Origin: Peptococcaceae bacterium
GTDB taxonomy: Bacteria; Bacillota; Peptococcia; Peptococcales; Peptococcaceae
DNA: 52,187 nt
NCBI GenBank assembly: GCA_017399005.1
Contig: JAFQEO010000024.1
Span: 1 to 52,187, forward strand
Direction of reading: 5' to 3'
A program made the position numbers and the translations under genes. Numbering within the stretch: the first letter of the stretch is position 1; each line of letters begins with the position of its first letter. The notes below the pieces were generated by a model. That model was given only the letters and a program-made list of their open reading frames with translations, was not told the origin of the DNA and did not search any database. Below are positions 1 through 14,266 of the stretch, in pieces.

Positions 1-140
1 AAATCTTCCGCTTTAGCCAGACCTCTCTGTGCTAATACGTTTGTGATTGCTGCTGTTGTTGTGGTTTTACCATGGTCTACGTGACCGATGGTACCAATGT
101 TTACATGTGGTTTTGTACGTTCAAATTTAGCTTTTGCCAT
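1..140 (-). CDS. tuf: Elongation factor Tu, N-terminal part (cut by window edge)
   Basis: The first 46 codons of EF-Tu, the GTPase that delivers aminoacyl-tRNA to the ribosome, are present. The frame begins [20 protein letters not shown] and includes the P-loop GHVDHGKTT. The start ATG (138-140 on the complement) follows a GGAGGAAT ribosome binding site by about 7 bases. It lies 34 bases downstream of fusA with no terminator between, so it is the last visible gene of the rpsL-rpsG-fusA-tuf (str) operon. The rest of the gene lies to the left of the window. Confidence 0.97.
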   Translation of the reverse strand, partial: MAKAKFERTKPHVNIGTIGHVDHGKTTTTAAITNVLAQRGLAKAED

Positions 141-174
141 TGTAATATTCCTCCTATGGAAACTCGCAGAATTA

Positions 175-2244
175 TTAACCTCTGCGTTTTGCGATAATTT
201 CTTCGCTTACGGATTTTGGAACTTCTTCGAAGTGGTCAGACTGCATGGTGTACATACCACGGCCCTGTGTTTTGGAACGCAGGTCTGTAGCATAACCGAA
301 CATTTCAGACAGCGGTACGAAACCTCTGATAATCTGTGCGTTACCTTTTGCTTCCATGCCTTCGATTCTACCACGACGGGAGTTCATATCGCCCATTACA
401 TCGCCCATGTATTCGTCTGGGATTGTAACTTCGATTTTCATGATTGGTTCCAGCAGAACTGGCTGCGCTTTTGCAGCACCTTCTTTAAATGCCATGGAAC
501 CTGCAATTTTAAACGCCATTTCAGAGGAGTCAACTTCATGGTAAGAACCATCTACCAGAGTAGCTTTAACGTCTACCATTTCGTAGCCTGCTAAAATACC
601 GTTCTGCATTGCTTCACGGATACCGTTTTCAATTGGCCCGATGTATTCTTTTGGAACTACACCACCAACGATTTTGCTTTCGAAAATAAAGCCTGTACCT
701 GGTTCCAGTGGTTCTAATTCAACTACGGCATGACCGTACTGACCACGACCACCAGACTGACGTTTGAATAAACCAACGGATTTAACAGCTTTACGGATTG
801 TTTCTTTGTAAGCTACCTGTGGTTTACCAACCTGGCATTCTACTTTAAATTCACGTTTCAGACGGTCAGCGATGATATCCAGGTGTAATTCACCCATACC
901 AGCGATGATTGTCTGACCTGTTTCCTGATCGGTATATGCTTTGAAGGTTGGGTCTTCTTCAGCCAGTTTCGCCAGAGCAGTACCCATTTTTTCCTGGTCT
1001 GCTTTTGTGCTTGGTTCGATAGCGATATTGATAACTGGTTCTGGGAATTCCATGGATTCCAGAATGATTGGAGAATCTTCTGCACACAGAGTATCACCTG
1101 TACCAGTATCTTTTAAACCAACCGCAGCAGCGATATCGCCGGCATATACCATTTCGATTTCTTCTCTGTGGTTAGCATGCATCTGCAGAATACGACCTAC
1201 ACGTTCTCTTTTGCCTTTGGTAGCATTCAGAACATAGGTACCAGCAGCTAATGTACCGGAATATACACGGAAGAATGTCAGTTTACCAACATATGGGTCT
1301 GTCATGATTTTGAATGCCAGAGCGGAGAATGGCTCTTTATCGCTTGCATGACGTTCTGTTTCTGTACCGTCATCCAGAGTACCTTTGATAGCTGGGATAT
1401 CAGTTGGAGCTGGGCAGTATTCAACTACTGCATCCAGTAACATCTGAACACCTTTATTTTTGAAGGAGGAACCACAGAATACAGGAATCATTTTTACTGC
1501 ACAAACAGCGGTACGGATAGCACCTTTAATTTCTGCGATTGTCAGTTCTTCACCTTCCAGATATTTCATCATTAATTCTTCATCGGACTCAGCAGCAGCT
1601 TCTACTAATTTTTCTCTTAATTCAGCCGCCTGATCTGCATATTCAGCTGGAATTTCTTCTTCGTTGAATGTGCCTTTGTCATCGATGAACATATGAGCTT
1701 TCATGGTAATCAGGTCAATGATACCAGTAAAGTTATCTTCAGCGCCGATTGGCAGCTGCATTGCAATAGCATTGTGGCCTAAACGTTCTCTGATCTGTTC
1801 AACAACACTCAGGAAGTTAGCACCAGTTCTGTCCATTTTATTTACGTATGCCAGTCTTGGTACGCCGTATTTATCAGCCTGACGCCATACAGTTTCAGAC
1901 TGAGGCTGTACACCACCTACAGCACAGAACACACCAACAGAGCTGTCCAGTACGCGCAGGGAACGTTCTACTTCTACAGTGAAGTCTACGTGACCTGGGG
2001 TGTCGATGATGTTAATACGATGACCCAGCCATTCAGCTGTTGTAGCAGCGGAAGTGATTGTGATACCACGTTCCTGCTCCTGTACCATCCAGTCCATAGT
2101 AGCAGCGCCATCATGAACTTCACCGATTTTGTGTACGCGACCTGTGTAGAACAGGATACGTTCGGTTGTGGTGGTTTTACCAGCATCGATGTGTGCCATA
2201 ATACCAATATTTCTGGTTTTTTCTAAAGGAAAGGCTCTACCCAC
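175..2244 (-). CDS. fusA: Elongation factor G
   Basis: EF-G is the translocase GTPase of the ribosome. The 689-residue length is normal. The P-loop AHIDAGKTT lies near residue 17, the G3 motif DTPGH follows, and the G4 motif NKMD is present. The C-terminal domains IV and V run through to the end. The start is GTG, 7 bases after AGGAGG. This is the right start because [20 protein letters not shown] is the expected EF-G N-terminus and no better ATG exists upstream. It sits between rpsG and tuf, co-transcribed from the promoter at 3322-3350. Confidence 0.98.
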   Translation of the reverse strand: MGRAFPLEKTRNIGIMAHIDAGKTTTTERILFYTGRVHKIGEVHDGAATMDWMVQEQERGITITSAATTAEWLGHRINIIDTPGHVDFTVEVERSLRVLDSSVGVFCAVGGVQPQSETVWRQADKYGVPRLAYVNKMDRTGANFLSVVEQIRERLGHNAIAMQLPIGAEDNFTGIIDLITMKAHMFIDDKGTFNEEEIPAEYADQAAELREKLVEAAAESDEELMMKYLEGEELTIAEIKGAIRTAVCAVKMIPVFCGSSFKNKGVQMLLDAVVEYCPAPTDIPAIKGTLDDGTETERHASDKEPFSALAFKIMTDPYVGKLTFFRVYSGTLAAGTYVLNATKGKRERVGRILQMHANHREEIEMVYAGDIAAAVGLKDTGTGDTLCAEDSPIILESMEFPEPVINIAIEPSTKADQEKMGTALAKLAEEDPTFKAYTDQETGQTIIAGMGELHLDIIADRLKREFKVECQVGKPQVAYKETIRKAVKSVGLFKRQSGGRGQYGHAVVELEPLEPGTGFIFESKIVGGVVPKEYIGPIENGIREAMQNGILAGYEMVDVKATLVDGSYHEVDSSEMAFKIAGSMAFKEGAAKAQPVLLEPIMKIEVTIPDEYMGDVMGDMNSRRGRIEGMEAKGNAQIIRGFVPLSEMFGYATDLRSKTQGRGMYTMQSDHFEEVPKSVSEEIIAKRRG

Positions 2245-2278
2245 CGTTTTTCCTCCTTTTTAAGTTAACAGTGTTATC

Positions 2279-2767
<489 letters not shown>

Positions 2768-2788
2768 TTACTTCAAACAGCTTTTAAA

Positions 2789-3172
2789 TTATTTTTTGTT
2801 TGCTTTTGGACGTTTTGTACCGTATTTAGAACGAGCCTGATTACGGTTGTTAACACCAGCAGCATCCAGAGTACCACGAACCAGATGGTAACGTACCCCT
2901 GGTAAGTCTTTAACTCTACCACCTCTTACCAGAACAACGCTGTGTTCCTGTAAGTTGTGACCAATCCCTGGGATATAAGCTGTTACTTCGATCCCGTTTG
3001 TTAATTTAACACGGGCTACTTTACGTAACGCAGAGTTAGGTTTTTTTGGTGTGGTGGTATATACTCTAGTACATACCCCTCTTTTCTGTGGATTATTTTT
3101 TAATGCAGGAGCAGTAGATTTTTTTTCTGCTACATATCTGCCTTGTCTAACCAGTTGGTTAATTGTTGGCAT
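2789..3172 (-). CDS. rpsL: 30S ribosomal protein S12
   Basis: S12 lies at the decoding centre. The ATG at 3172 ([12 protein letters not shown]) was chosen over a GTG-type start 7 codons upstream, because it is the canonical N-terminus and follows AGGAGGT at good spacing. That gives 127 residues. The conserved [11 protein letters not shown] and [12 protein letters not shown] segments have the usual lysines at the streptomycin-contact positions, so no resistance substitution is seen. It is the first gene of the str operon. The L7Ae-like gene that often sits between rpoC and rpsL in Bacillota is absent. Confidence 0.98.
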   Translation of the reverse strand: MPTINQLVRQGRYVAEKKSTAPALKNNPQKRGVCTRVYTTTPKKPNSALRKVARVKLTNGIEVTAYIPGIGHNLQEHSVVLVRGGRVKDLPGVRYHLVRGTLDAAGVNNRNQARSKYGTKRPKANKK

Positions 3173-3253
3173 GCTCTGCACCTCCTTCCTCAAGATTAAA
3201 AATGTAAGTAAATTTTAAACAACGCTTACGGGCGTATCGTGATTAAGCCCTAC

Positions 3254-3283
3254 AAAAGCTGTGCCCTTCAGAGCACAGCTTTT
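3254..3283 (-). terminator. Hairpin between rpoC and rpsL (terminator or str leader attenuator)
   Basis: An 11-bp perfect stem (AAAAGCTGTGC with GCACAGCTTTT) closes an 8-base loop. On the minus strand it ends in a short T run. It lies downstream of both the rpoC stop and the str promoter, inside the rpsL leader. It could end rpoBC transcripts, attenuate str transcription, or both. Confidence 0.6.
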
Positions 3284-3321
3284 GTTTATATGAATGTTAA
3301 AATTCTCACGCGAACTTCTGT

Positions 3322-3350
3322 AGTTTATCACACTTTATACAGCATGTCAA
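3322..3350 (-). promoter_or_regulatory. Predicted promoter of the str operon
   Basis: TTGACA, a 17-bp spacer and TAAACT read on the minus strand, immediately after the rpoC stop codon. This places the transcription start about 140 bases upstream of rpsL. It is a near-consensus vegetative promoter. Confidence 0.7.
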
Positions 3351-3356
3351 TACAAA

Positions 3357-6300
3357 TTACAGAACAAAATCATTATTTTCTTTTTCTTCTTCATTTGTAA
3401 TTTTGATTCCTCTATAACGGCTCATACCGGTACCGGCAGGAATCAGTTTACCCAGAATTACGTTTTCCTTCACGCCCAGCAGAGGGTCAACTTTGCCTTT
3501 AATTGCAGCGTCAGTTAACACACGAGTGGTTTCCTGGAAAGATGCTGCCGACATGAAGGAGTCGGTAGCCAGAGATGCTTTGGTAATACCCAGCAGAACA
3601 GTTTTGCCGATTGCTTCCTGACCGCCTTCTGCTCTTACGCGTTCATTTTCTTTCTCAAAATCAAATACGTCAACCTGACCGCCTGGCAGCAAGTTGGTGT
3701 CACCAGCATCTTCCACTTTCACTTTGCGCAGCATCTGACGAACCATTACCTCAATGTGTTTGTCATTGATATCTACCCCTTGCAGACGGTATACCTTCTG
3801 TACTTCACGAAGCAGATACATCTGAACACCCAGAGGCCCTTTCACACGCAGCAGGTCGTGAGGGTTAATGGAGCCTTCTGTCAGTTCCTGACCAGCTTCT
3901 ACAATGTCACCGCTGTTTACTTTCAGACGGGCACCATATGGAACCGCATAAACTCTTACTTCGCCATCGCCTTCCGTGATAGTGATTTCTTTTCTGTTTT
4001 TAATATCCTGAACCAGAACAACACCGCCAGCTTCTGCGATAATTGCCTGACCTTTTGGTTTTCTTGCTTCAAACAACTCTTCAACACGAGGAAGACCCTG
4101 TGTGATGTCGTCCCCTGCAACCCCACCAGTATGGAAAGTACGCATGGTTAACTGTGTACCAGGTTCCCCGATGGACTGTGCTGCAATAATACCAACCGCT
4201 TCACCGATATCAACATGACCACCTGTTGCCAGGTTGCGGCCATAGCATTTACGGCAAATGCCGTGGCGGCTCTTACATGTCAGAGCACTGCGGATTACAA
4301 CCTGTTCAATACCCGCTTTCTGAATTGCCGCAGCCAGATCATCTGTGATTTCTTCGTTGGCAGCTACCAGCACTTCGCCTGTTTCCGGATGAATAACAGG
4401 TTCCAGAGCATAACGACCGGCAATACGTTCCTCTAACGGTTCAATTACTTCATTGCCATTTTTGATTGCTTCTACCAGTAAACCTTTATCGGTACAACAA
4501 TCGTCCTCACGAACGATAACTTCCTGCGCAACATCAACCAGACGTCTTGTTAAGTAACCGGAGTCGGCTGTACGTAACGCGGTGTCAGTTAAACCTTTAC
4601 GAGCACCGTGAGAAGAAATGAAGTATTCCTGTACATTCAGACCTTCACGGAAGTTCGCCTTAATCGGCAGCTCAATGGTACGACCTGTGGAGTCAGCCAT
4701 CAGACCACGCATACCTGCCAGCTGACGAATCTGCTGGTTGTTACCGCGGGCACCGGAGGTAGCCATCATGTTAATGTTGTTGAATTTATCCAGATTCTGC
4801 AGTAATGCATCTGTAACATCTTTTGTTGCTTTATTCCATACTTTGATTACCAGGTTATAACGTTCTTCATCGGTAATTAAACCGCGTCTGTATTTCTGTT
4901 CAATTTTTTCAACTTCTTTATCAGAAGCCGCCAGAATGTCAGCTTTTTCATCTGGAACAATGATATCACTGAACGCTACAGTAAAGCCTGCCTGGGTGGA
5001 ATATTTATACCCCTGGGATTTGATACCGTCCAGCATATTTGCTGTTGCAGATGCACCGAGCAGTTTATAGCATTTTGCTACAATTTTGCTGAGGCCTTTT
5101 TTGCCAACTGTTTCATTTACATAGCCAACTTCTGCCGGAATTACATTGTTGAAAATAATACGACCAACAGTTGTTTCCAGACGTCCGCCATCCGGGATAC
5201 CGTAACGGCTTCCGTTTTCCTGACGAACCAGAATTTTAGCCTGCAGATGAACTTCACCTGCATCATAAGCCAGTAATGCTTCATTGTTATCTTTAAAGAT
5301 TTTACCTTCACCTTTCGCACCATCACGGTCGATTGTTAAGTAATAGGAACCTAAAATCATGTCCTGTGTTGGTGTGGTTACCGGTTTCCCGTCTTTCGGG
5401 TTCAGGATATTGTTTGCCGCCAGCATCAGCAGACGAGCTTCTGCCTGCGCTTCAGCAGACAGTGGAACGTGAATCGCCATCTGGTCACCGTCAAAGTCCG
5501 CGTTGTACGCAGTACATACCAGCGGATGCAGACGCAGTGCACGACCTTCTACCAGTACAGGTTCGAATGCCTGAATCCCCAGTCTGTGCAGAGTCGGTGC
5601 TCTATTCAGCAGTACCGGATGATCTTTGATAACATCTTCCAGCACATCCCATACTTCCGGTCTCAGACGTTCTACCATACGTTTTGCACTTTTAATGTTA
5701 TGTGCAAACCCTTCGTTTACTAATTTTTTCATAACGAAAGGTTTGAATAATTCGATTGCCATTTCTTTTGGCAGACCACACTGATGCATTTTCAGTTCCG
5801 GACCTACAACGATTACGGAACGGCCAGAGTAGTCTACACGTTTCCCTAACAGGTTCTGACGGAAACGGCCCTGTTTCCCTTTCAGCATATCGCTTAAGGA
5901 TTTCAGTGGACGGTTCCCAGGACCGGTAACAGGTCTGCCGCGACGACCGTTGTCAATCAACGCATCAACGGCTTCCTGCAGCATTCTTTTTTCATTGCGA
6001 ACAATGATATCCGGTGCACCTAAATCCAGCAGACGTTTCAGACGGTTGTTACGGTTGATAACTCTGCGATACAGGTCATTCAGGTCGGATGTGGCAAAAC
6101 GACCGCCATCCAGCTGAACCATTGGACGAATTTCCGGTGGAATTACAGGCAGCACATCTAAAATCATCCAGCTTGGTTTGTTGCTGGATTTCAGGAATGC
6201 TTCCACCACTTCCAGTCTTCTAACTGCTTTAATATTTCTCTGACCGGTAGTAGTACGAATTTCTTCTTTTAATTCTTCGTACAGAGCTTCCAGATCCAGA

Positions 6301-6842
6301 TCATCCAGCAGTTCTTTAATTGCTTCCGCACCAATTCCCGCACGGAAACCGCTGCCGTATTTTTCTTTGTTATCGCGATATTCACTTTCTGTCAGCAGAG
6401 ACATTTTTTCCAGTGGAGTATCGCCGCCATCTAATACGATGTAGGAAACAAAGTAGATTACTTTTTCCAGCTGACGAGGAGAAATATTTAACAGTAACCC
6501 CATTCTGCTTGGAATCCCTTTAAAATACCAGATGTGAGAGCATGGAGCAGCCAGTTCAATATGCCCCATACGTTCTCTTCTTACTTTGGAACGTGTAACT
6601 TCTACACCACATCTGTCACATACTACACCTTTATAGCGAATTCGTTTATATTTACCACAGTTACATTCCCAGTCTTTTGTAGGCCCGAAAATGCGCTCAC
6701 AGAATAAACCGTCGCGTTCAGGTTTTAAAGTACGATAGTTAATTGTTTCTGGTTTTTTTACTTCCCCGCTGGACCATTCTCTGATCTGTTCCGGAGAAGC
6801 CAGACCGATTCTGATTCGATCAAAGTTATTAACATCTAACAA
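3357..6842 (-). CDS. rpoC: DNA-directed RNA polymerase subunit beta'
   Basis: This is the largest catalytic subunit of RNA polymerase. At 1161 residues it is in the normal Bacillota range. The N-terminal zinc finger has CNCGKYKR followed by CDRCGVE. The invariant active-site motif NADFDGDQM (three Mg-binding Asp) is present. The C-terminal zinc-binding cysteines occur in CRKCYGR, and the trigger-loop region is intact. The start is TTG, preceded by AGGGAG. It was chosen because [17 protein letters not shown] is the family N-terminus. It lies 24 bases after rpoB in the same transcript. Confidence 0.98.
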   Translation of the reverse strand: MLDVNNFDRIRIGLASPEQIREWSSGEVKKPETINYRTLKPERDGLFCERIFGPTKDWECNCGKYKRIRYKGVVCDRCGVEVTRSKVRRERMGHIELAAPCSHIWYFKGIPSRMGLLLNISPRQLEKVIYFVSYIVLDGGDTPLEKMSLLTESEYRDNKEKYGSGFRAGIGAEAIKELLDDLDLEALYEELKEEIRTTTGQRNIKAVRRLEVVEAFLKSSNKPSWMILDVLPVIPPEIRPMVQLDGGRFATSDLNDLYRRVINRNNRLKRLLDLGAPDIIVRNEKRMLQEAVDALIDNGRRGRPVTGPGNRPLKSLSDMLKGKQGRFRQNLLGKRVDYSGRSVIVVGPELKMHQCGLPKEMAIELFKPFVMKKLVNEGFAHNIKSAKRMVERLRPEVWDVLEDVIKDHPVLLNRAPTLHRLGIQAFEPVLVEGRALRLHPLVCTAYNADFDGDQMAIHVPLSAEAQAEARLLMLAANNILNPKDGKPVTTPTQDMILGSYYLTIDRDGAKGEGKIFKDNNEALLAYDAGEVHLQAKILVRQENGSRYGIPDGGRLETTVGRIIFNNVIPAEVGYVNETVGKKGLSKIVAKCYKLLGASATANMLDGIKSQGYKYSTQAGFTVAFSDIIVPDEKADILAASDKEVEKIEQKYRRGLITDEERYNLVIKVWNKATKDVTDALLQNLDKFNNINMMATSGARGNNQQIRQLAGMRGLMADSTGRTIELPIKANFREGLNVQEYFISSHGARKGLTDTALRTADSGYLTRRLVDVAQEVIVREDDCCTDKGLLVEAIKNGNEVIEPLEERIAGRYALEPVIHPETGEVLVAANEEITDDLAAAIQKAGIEQVVIRSALTCKSRHGICRKCYGRNLATGGHVDIGEAVGIIAAQSIGEPGTQLTMRTFHTGGVAGDDITQGLPRVEELFEARKPKGQAIIAEAGGVVLVQDIKNRKEITITEGDGEVRVYAVPYGARLKVNSGDIVEAGQELTEGSINPHDLLRVKGPLGVQMYLLREVQKVYRLQGVDINDKHIEVMVRQMLRKVKVEDAGDTNLLPGGQVDVFDFEKENERVRAEGGQEAIGKTVLLGITKASLATDSFMSAASFQETTRVLTDAAIKGKVDPLLGVKENVILGKLIPAGTGMSRYRGIKITNEEEKENNDFVL

Positions 6843-6866
6843 AGGGCTCGCTCCCTTCCTAAACTA

Positions 6867-10316
<3,450 letters not shown>

Positions 10317-10603
10317 TGCTCCTCACCCCTTAAAGTTTTTTAATCAACGTTTCTATTCCAAAGAGTAAAACATTTTTCTGCTTAATCTCTGGACAAAGCA
10401 AGCAAAGCAAGGAGACCCCCTTGCCATTCGAAGCTATTTTAGACTAGTTTAACCAAGAATTTCTATGTTTATTCTTTCGCAAACTCCGTCCATTTTATTA
10501 GTCATATTCTCATATGTTATCACATTCTATGTACTTTGTAAACTATTTTTTTATTTAAAATCTTTTTCCCTCATCTGAAATTTTACTCTATACAGAAAAA
10601 CAA
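10317..10603. other. rpoB leader region without genes
   Basis: The stretch between rpoB and the rplL terminator holds no gene. It contains a predicted rpoBC promoter (10514-10542) and a small G:C-rich hairpin (GCAAGG with CCTTGC, 10407-10424) in the roughly 190-base rpoB leader. The rest is A+T-rich. Confidence 0.6.
10514..10542 (-). promoter_or_regulatory. Candidate rpoBC promoter
   Basis: TTTACA, a 17-bp spacer and TAACAT read on the minus strand. The match is moderate, but it is the only good candidate after the rplL terminator. Confidence 0.4.
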
Positions 10604-10643
10604 AGAGCATTTATTCTTTGTTTACACATTGAATAAATGCTCT
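10596..10643 (-). terminator. rplJL terminator
   Basis: A 13-bp stem (AGAGCATTTATTC with GAATAAATGCTCT) is followed on the minus strand by TTTGTTTTT. It lies 34 bases after the rplL stop. It separates rplJL from rpoBC, which therefore needs its own promoter or read-through. Confidence 0.8.
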
Positions 10644-10676
10644 GTTGGTTTACTAAAGTTTTACGTGAAAGTAAAA

Positions 10677-11048
10677 TTATTTTACTTCTACGCTAGCGCC
10701 AGCTTCTTCCAGTTTTTTCTTAATTTCTTCTGCTTCAGCTTTTTCAATTTTTTCTTTAACTGTTTTTGGAGCGCCGTCAACAACTTCTTTCGCTTCTTTC
10801 AGACCTAAACCGGTGATTTCACGAACTACTTTAATAACAGCGATTTTGTTAGCACCAGCGGAAGCCAGAACTACATCAAATTCGGTCTGTTCTTCAGCAG
10901 CAGCAGCTGGAGCAGCACCAGCAGCAGCTACAGCTACAGGAGCAGCTGCGCTTACGCCGAATTCTTCTTCGAAAGCTTTTACTAATTCGGATAATTCGAT
11001 AACAGATAATTCTTTTACTGTATCAATGATTGTTTGAATTTTAGACAT
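10677..11048 (-). CDS. rplL: 50S ribosomal protein L7/L12
   Basis: This is the stalk protein that recruits translation GTPases. Its 123 residues show a helical N-terminal dimerisation domain ([20 protein letters not shown]), an Ala/Pro-rich hinge and the conserved C-terminal domain with [16 protein letters not shown]. An AGGAGA ribosome binding site precedes the ATG. It is the second gene of the rplJ-rplL unit. Confidence 0.98.
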   Translation of the reverse strand: MSKIQTIIDTVKELSVIELSELVKAFEEEFGVSAAAPVAVAAAGAAPAAAAEEQTEFDVVLASAGANKIAVIKVVREITGLGLKEAKEVVDGAPKTVKEKIEKAEAEEIKKKLEEAGASVEVK

Positions 11049-11105
11049 TGTAATCTCTCCTATTATTATTTATAGATTTTGATTTACGAAACTATGCGCA
11101 AAGGC

Positions 11106-11597
11106 TTACGCTGTTTCTTTGGATTTGCGTACTTCTTCCAGTACGTATGCCATTCTCTGGATTGGAGCCTGGAAACAAGATGCAACCTGAGCCAGTAATA
11201 CTTCTTTTGGTGGCAGTTCGCCCAGAGCGATAACACCAGCCTGATCCAGGAATTTGCCTTCTAACAGACCGCCTTTGATTTCCAGAATTTTGTTTTCTTT
11301 AGAGAATTTTGCGATGATCTGTGCAGGAGCAATCAGATCTTCACCGCCAAATGCGATAGCAGTAACGCCTTTGAAGGTTGGTACCAGATCTTCAGCGCCA
11401 GCTTCTTTCGCAGCGATTGTTAACAGTGTGTTTTTTACTACACGGTAATCAACACCTGCTTCTCTCAGCTGTTTTCTTAATTTTGTAGCCTGAGCTACAG
11501 TTAAACCACGATAGTCAACTACAACAACTGTTTTAGCAGAGTTAAATTTTTCTACTAATTCAGCTACAACAGCTTTTTTTCCTTCTAAACTACCCAT
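11106..11597 (-). CDS. rplJ: 50S ribosomal protein L10
   Basis: L10 anchors the L7/L12 stalk to 23S rRNA and is the autogenous repressor of its own transcript. The ATG at 11597 (MGSLEGKKAVVAELVEKF, 163 residues) was chosen because it follows AGGAGGT at good spacing and matches the family start. The frame stays open for another 48 codons upstream, but those bases are the L10 leader RNA, not coding sequence. Confidence 0.97.
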   Translation of the reverse strand: MGSLEGKKAVVAELVEKFNSAKTVVVVDYRGLTVAQATKLRKQLREAGVDYRVVKNTLLTIAAKEAGAEDLVPTFKGVTAIAFGGEDLIAPAQIIAKFSKENKILEIKGGLLEGKFLDQAGVIALGELPPKEVLLAQVASCFQAPIQRMAYVLEEVRKSKETA

Positions 11598-11660
11598 TTC
11601 AGCACCTCCTAACGAGTGTATTATGATTAATACAGAACTGAAATTACTGATTTGACCATA

Positions 11661-11757
11661 TAAAAAGCCTTTGCGTAGAAACACAAAGGCAGAAATTGCA
11701 TAGCAACAATGGCCTCGGTAGGGAATTAAGTCAAATGACACCTACTGTCTACAGCGA
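11661..11757 (-). ncRNA. L10 leader with attenuator hairpin
   Basis: On the minus strand the leader carries GTAGACAGTAGGTG, then TTAATTCCCTACCGAGG, the hallmark pairing elements of the L10 leader family. It ends in a terminator-like stem (GCCTTTGTG with CGCAAAGGC, 11661-11690) followed by TTTTTATA. L10, or L10 with L7/L12, is expected to bind here and promote termination, repressing rplJL. Confidence 0.8.
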
Positions 11758-11782
11758 AAATCTATTCAGTTAAGCATTTAAT

Positions 11783-11811
11783 ATTATATCTGTTTGATTC
11801 TTACTTGTCAA
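11783..11811 (-). promoter_or_regulatory. rplJL promoter, fully consensus
   Basis: TTGACA, exactly 17 bp, TATAAT on the minus strand. This is a perfect vegetative promoter just downstream of the rplA stop, driving the L10 leader and rplJL. Confidence 0.85.
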
Positions 11812-11816
11812 TAAAA

Positions 11817-12509
11817 CTATTGCACTTTTAATGGATTGATTTTTACACCAGGGCCCATTGTTGTAGAAACAGTTACGCTCTTAATGTACTGACCTTTGGA
11901 GCTAGCTGGTTTTGCTTTAATCAGAACGTCAACCAGAGTTTTGAAGTTTTCTTCCAGCTGAGTCTGTTCAAAGCTTGCTTTACCGATTGGAGCATGGATG
12001 ATACCGGTTTTGTCAACACGATATTCAATTTTACCAGCTTTTACTTCATTAACAGCTTTAGTAACATCCATTGTTACTGTACCTGTTTTTGGGTTTGGCA
12101 TTAAGCCTTTTGGCCCTAACAGACGACCGATTTTACCTACAACACCCATCATATCTGGAGTTGCTACAGCAACATCGAAACCGAACCAGCCACCCTGGAT
12201 TTTTGCAACCAGGTCTTCAGCACCAACGAAATCTGCACCAGCAGCTTCCGCTTCTTTCGCTTTTTCACCTTTAGCAAATACTAATACAGTCTGGCTTTTA
12301 CCTGTACCGTGTGGCAGTACAACAGCACCACGGATCATCTGGTCGGACTGTCTTGGGTCAACACCCAGTCTAAATGCAACTTCCACTGTTTCATCAAATT
12401 TCGCAGTAGCAGTTTTTTTAGCCAGTTCGATAGCTTCGCTTACTTCATACAGGTTTGCTCTGTCTACCAGTTTGCTGGCTTCAACATATTTTTTACCATG
12501 TTTTGGCAT
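11817..12509 (-). CDS. rplA: 50S ribosomal protein L1
   Basis: L1 forms the mobile stalk near the E site. At 230 residues it has the normal length. It begins [20 protein letters not shown] and contains the conserved [17 protein letters not shown] segment. An AGGAGG ribosome binding site precedes the ATG. It follows rplK in the rpmG-secE-nusG-rplK-rplA transcript. Confidence 0.98.
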   Translation of the reverse strand: MPKHGKKYVEASKLVDRANLYEVSEAIELAKKTATAKFDETVEVAFRLGVDPRQSDQMIRGAVVLPHGTGKSQTVLVFAKGEKAKEAEAAGADFVGAEDLVAKIQGGWFGFDVAVATPDMMGVVGKIGRLLGPKGLMPNPKTGTVTMDVTKAVNEVKAGKIEYRVDKTGIIHAPIGKASFEQTQLEENFKTLVDVLIKAKPASSKGQYIKSVTVSTTMGPGVKINPLKVQ

Positions 12510-12578
12510 AATGATTTTTCCTCCTAAGTGGTTCTACGGAATACTCCTCCCACATCATTAGCAAATAGAACGCTGTAA

Positions 12579-13007
12579 TTAGCCTTCTACGATTTCGATA
12601 CCCATGCTTCTAGCTGTACCTTCAATCATGCTGATTGCAGCTTCCAGGCTAGCAGCGTTTAAGTCTTCCATTTTTTCTTCAGCGATTGCTTTCACTTTAG
12701 AAGCTGGAACCTTAGCAACTTTTTTGCGGTTAGGTTCGCCGGAAGCTCTTTCGATACCAGCAGCTTTTTTCAGTAATACTGCAGCTGGTGGAGTTTTTGT
12801 AATGAAGCTGAAAGAACGGTCAGCGTAAACTGTAATTTCAACAGGAATGATTAAACCTGCCTGATTTTTTGTTCTTTCATTGAATTCTTTACAGAATCCC
12901 ATAATATTAACACCATGCTGACCTAATGCAGGACCAACTGGTGGTGCAGGATTCGCTTTCCCTGCAGGCACCTGCAGTTTTACAAAACCAACGACTTTTT
13001 TTGCCAT
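12579..13007 (-). CDS. rplK: 50S ribosomal protein L11
   Basis: L11 is part of the GTPase-associated centre. Its 142 residues begin [20 protein letters not shown] with the Pro-rich [15 protein letters not shown] segment. The C-terminal rRNA-binding domain ends with [13 protein letters not shown]. An AGGAGG ribosome binding site precedes the ATG. It lies 77 bases after nusG. Confidence 0.98.
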   Translation of the reverse strand: MAKKVVGFVKLQVPAGKANPAPPVGPALGQHGVNIMGFCKEFNERTKNQAGLIIPVEITVYADRSFSFITKTPPAAVLLKKAAGIERASGEPNRKKVAKVPASKVKAIAEEKMEDLNAASLEAAISMIEGTARSMGIEIVEG

Positions 13008-13084
13008 TATTGGTGCACCTCCTTAAACAGAATGTGGTATAACGGGGGTTTCCCTCCCACTAAAACTAGATATGAAACTCATAT

Positions 13085-13615
13085 CTAAACTTTGAAAACC
13101 TGGTCATAGTCCAGATCAATAGGGGTTTCGCGACCGCCGAACAGGCTCAGCATAACAGTAACTTTGCCTTTTTCCATATCCAGTTCGCTAACACGACCTA
13201 CCATCCCGCGGAACGACTGATCTAAAATTTCGACATTGTCGCCTACTTCATAGTCAGTTTCACGTCTCGCATCTTCCAGCCCCTGCTGACGCAGCAGTGT
13301 TTTTACTTCTGCTTCATGCAGCGGAACTGCTTTGTTTCCTGCGCCGACAAAACCCGTTACCCCTGTTGTGTTACGCACAACATACCAGGAATCATCAGTC
13401 ATAATCATTTCCACCAGAACATATCCCGGAAAAACTTTACGTTTGTTTACTTTAACTTTATCGTTTTTCTTTTCTTCAACATCTTCTGTTGGAACCATAA
13501 TGCGGAAGATATACTCTTCCATGTTCATGGATTCAATTCGTTTTTCCAAGTTGGCTTTTACTTTATTTTCGTAACCTGAATAGGTATGTACTGCATACCA
13601 TCTTTTTTCTTCCAT
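13085..13615 (-). CDS. nusG: Transcription antitermination protein NusG
   Basis: NusG binds RNA polymerase and links it to the ribosome or Rho. The 176 residues start MEEKRWYAVHTYSGYENKVK, the NGN domain signature. The motif FPGYVLVEM follows. The C-terminal KOW domain carries VGDNVEILDQSFRGMVGRV. A TAGGAG ribosome binding site lies upstream. It is 17 bases after secE, the conserved bacterial order. Confidence 0.98.
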   Translation of the reverse strand: MEEKRWYAVHTYSGYENKVKANLEKRIESMNMEEYIFRIMVPTEDVEEKKNDKVKVNKRKVFPGYVLVEMIMTDDSWYVVRNTTGVTGFVGAGNKAVPLHEAEVKTLLRQQGLEDARRETDYEVGDNVEILDQSFRGMVGRVSELDMEKGKVTVMLSLFGGRETPIDLDYDQVFKV

Positions 13616-13632
13616 GAAATCAGGCTCCTAAC

Positions 13633-13848
13633 TTAAATTAATAAACCAAAAACATTACCAATGATTGCATCCGCAACCCAGATCAGAACTGCCATAATTA
13701 CAACCGCACCCAGTACTACATTGGTGTAGGTAAACAGTTCTTTTTTGGTAGGCCAGTGCACCTTTTTCAATTCATTCAGAGAGGCTTTACTGGATTTTTT
13801 GGCTCTCGCAAAGAAACCAACTTTCTTTTCAGGCTGTTTTTCACTCAT
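13633..13848 (-). CDS. secE: Preprotein translocase subunit SecE
   Basis: This is the small clamp subunit of the SecYEG channel. The 71 residues have a basic cytoplasmic N-terminus, the conserved amphipathic segment LNELKKVHWPTKKEL and a single transmembrane helix near the C-terminus. It has the usual position between rpmG and nusG. Confidence 0.96.
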   Translation of the reverse strand: MSEKQPEKKVGFFARAKKSSKASLNELKKVHWPTKKELFTYTNVVLGAVVIMAVLIWVADAIIGNVFGLLI

Positions 13849-13865
13849 TCGGCATTCATCCTACC

Positions 13866-14015
13866 TTACTTAGTTTCTTTGTGCACAGTGTGAGTTTTAC
13901 AAAATGGGCAGTATTTTTTTAACTCAATTCTATCTGGATTATTCTTTTTATTTTTTACAGTGCTGTAGTTACGTCTTTTGCATTCTGTACAAGCCAGTGT
14001 AATTCCAACGCGCAT
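13866..14015 (-). CDS. rpmG: 50S ribosomal protein L33, zinc-binding type
   Basis: A 49-residue protein begins [17 protein letters not shown] and ends [10 protein letters not shown]. Both CxxC pairs are present (C9/C12 and C36/C39), so this is the zinc-binding paralogue class rather than the cysteine-free one. A GGGAGGTG ribosome binding site lies upstream of the ATG. It is the first gene of the secE-nusG transcript. Confidence 0.95.
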   Translation of the reverse strand: MRVGITLACTECKRRNYSTVKNKKNNPDRIELKKYCPFCKTHTVHKETK

Positions 14016-14082
14016 TTAAAACACCTCCCAAAAGAAATTCTATAAAAAAGGTCATATTTGTACCTATTTTTCACGCCTATCT

Positions 14083-14111
14083 AGTTTAGCATAACGCCAG
14101 AATCCTGTCAA
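14083..14111 (-). promoter_or_regulatory. Promoter of rpmG-secE-nusG-rplK-rplA
   Basis: TTGACA, 17-bp spacer, TAAACT on the minus strand, about 70 bases upstream of rpmG. The same hexamer pair and spacing are used at the str promoter. Confidence 0.75.
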
Positions 14112-14198
14112 CAGCAAAATCAAATTAACCACAAATAATATTTGTAGTCCTTTCATAAATGCCCTCAAATATTCTCTGTGGTTTTCTGCTATGAATTC

Positions 14199-14207
14199 TG
14201 GTATAAT
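14199..14207 (+). promoter_or_regulatory. Extended -10 promoter candidate for the LysR gene
   Basis: TGGTATAAT is an extended -10 element without a clear -35. It lies about 60 bases upstream of the regulator's ATG, in the divergent region shared with rpmG. A second A+T-rich TATAAT follows closer to the gene. Confidence 0.45.
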
Positions 14208-14266
14208 GATTAAAACTGTTCTATATTATAATATACCTTTTTATTTCATTTAGCAAGGAGAATTCT

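Noticed and set aside
88-594. Long plus-strand open frame opposite tuf and fusA
   Set aside because: It is antisense to clearly coding sequence, has no ribosome binding site and shows odd Phe/Cys/His-rich composition typical of a shadow frame.
11598-11741. 48-codon N-terminal extension of rplJ
   Set aside because: It coincides with the L10 leader RNA and attenuator, and the canonical start with AGGAGGT lies downstream.
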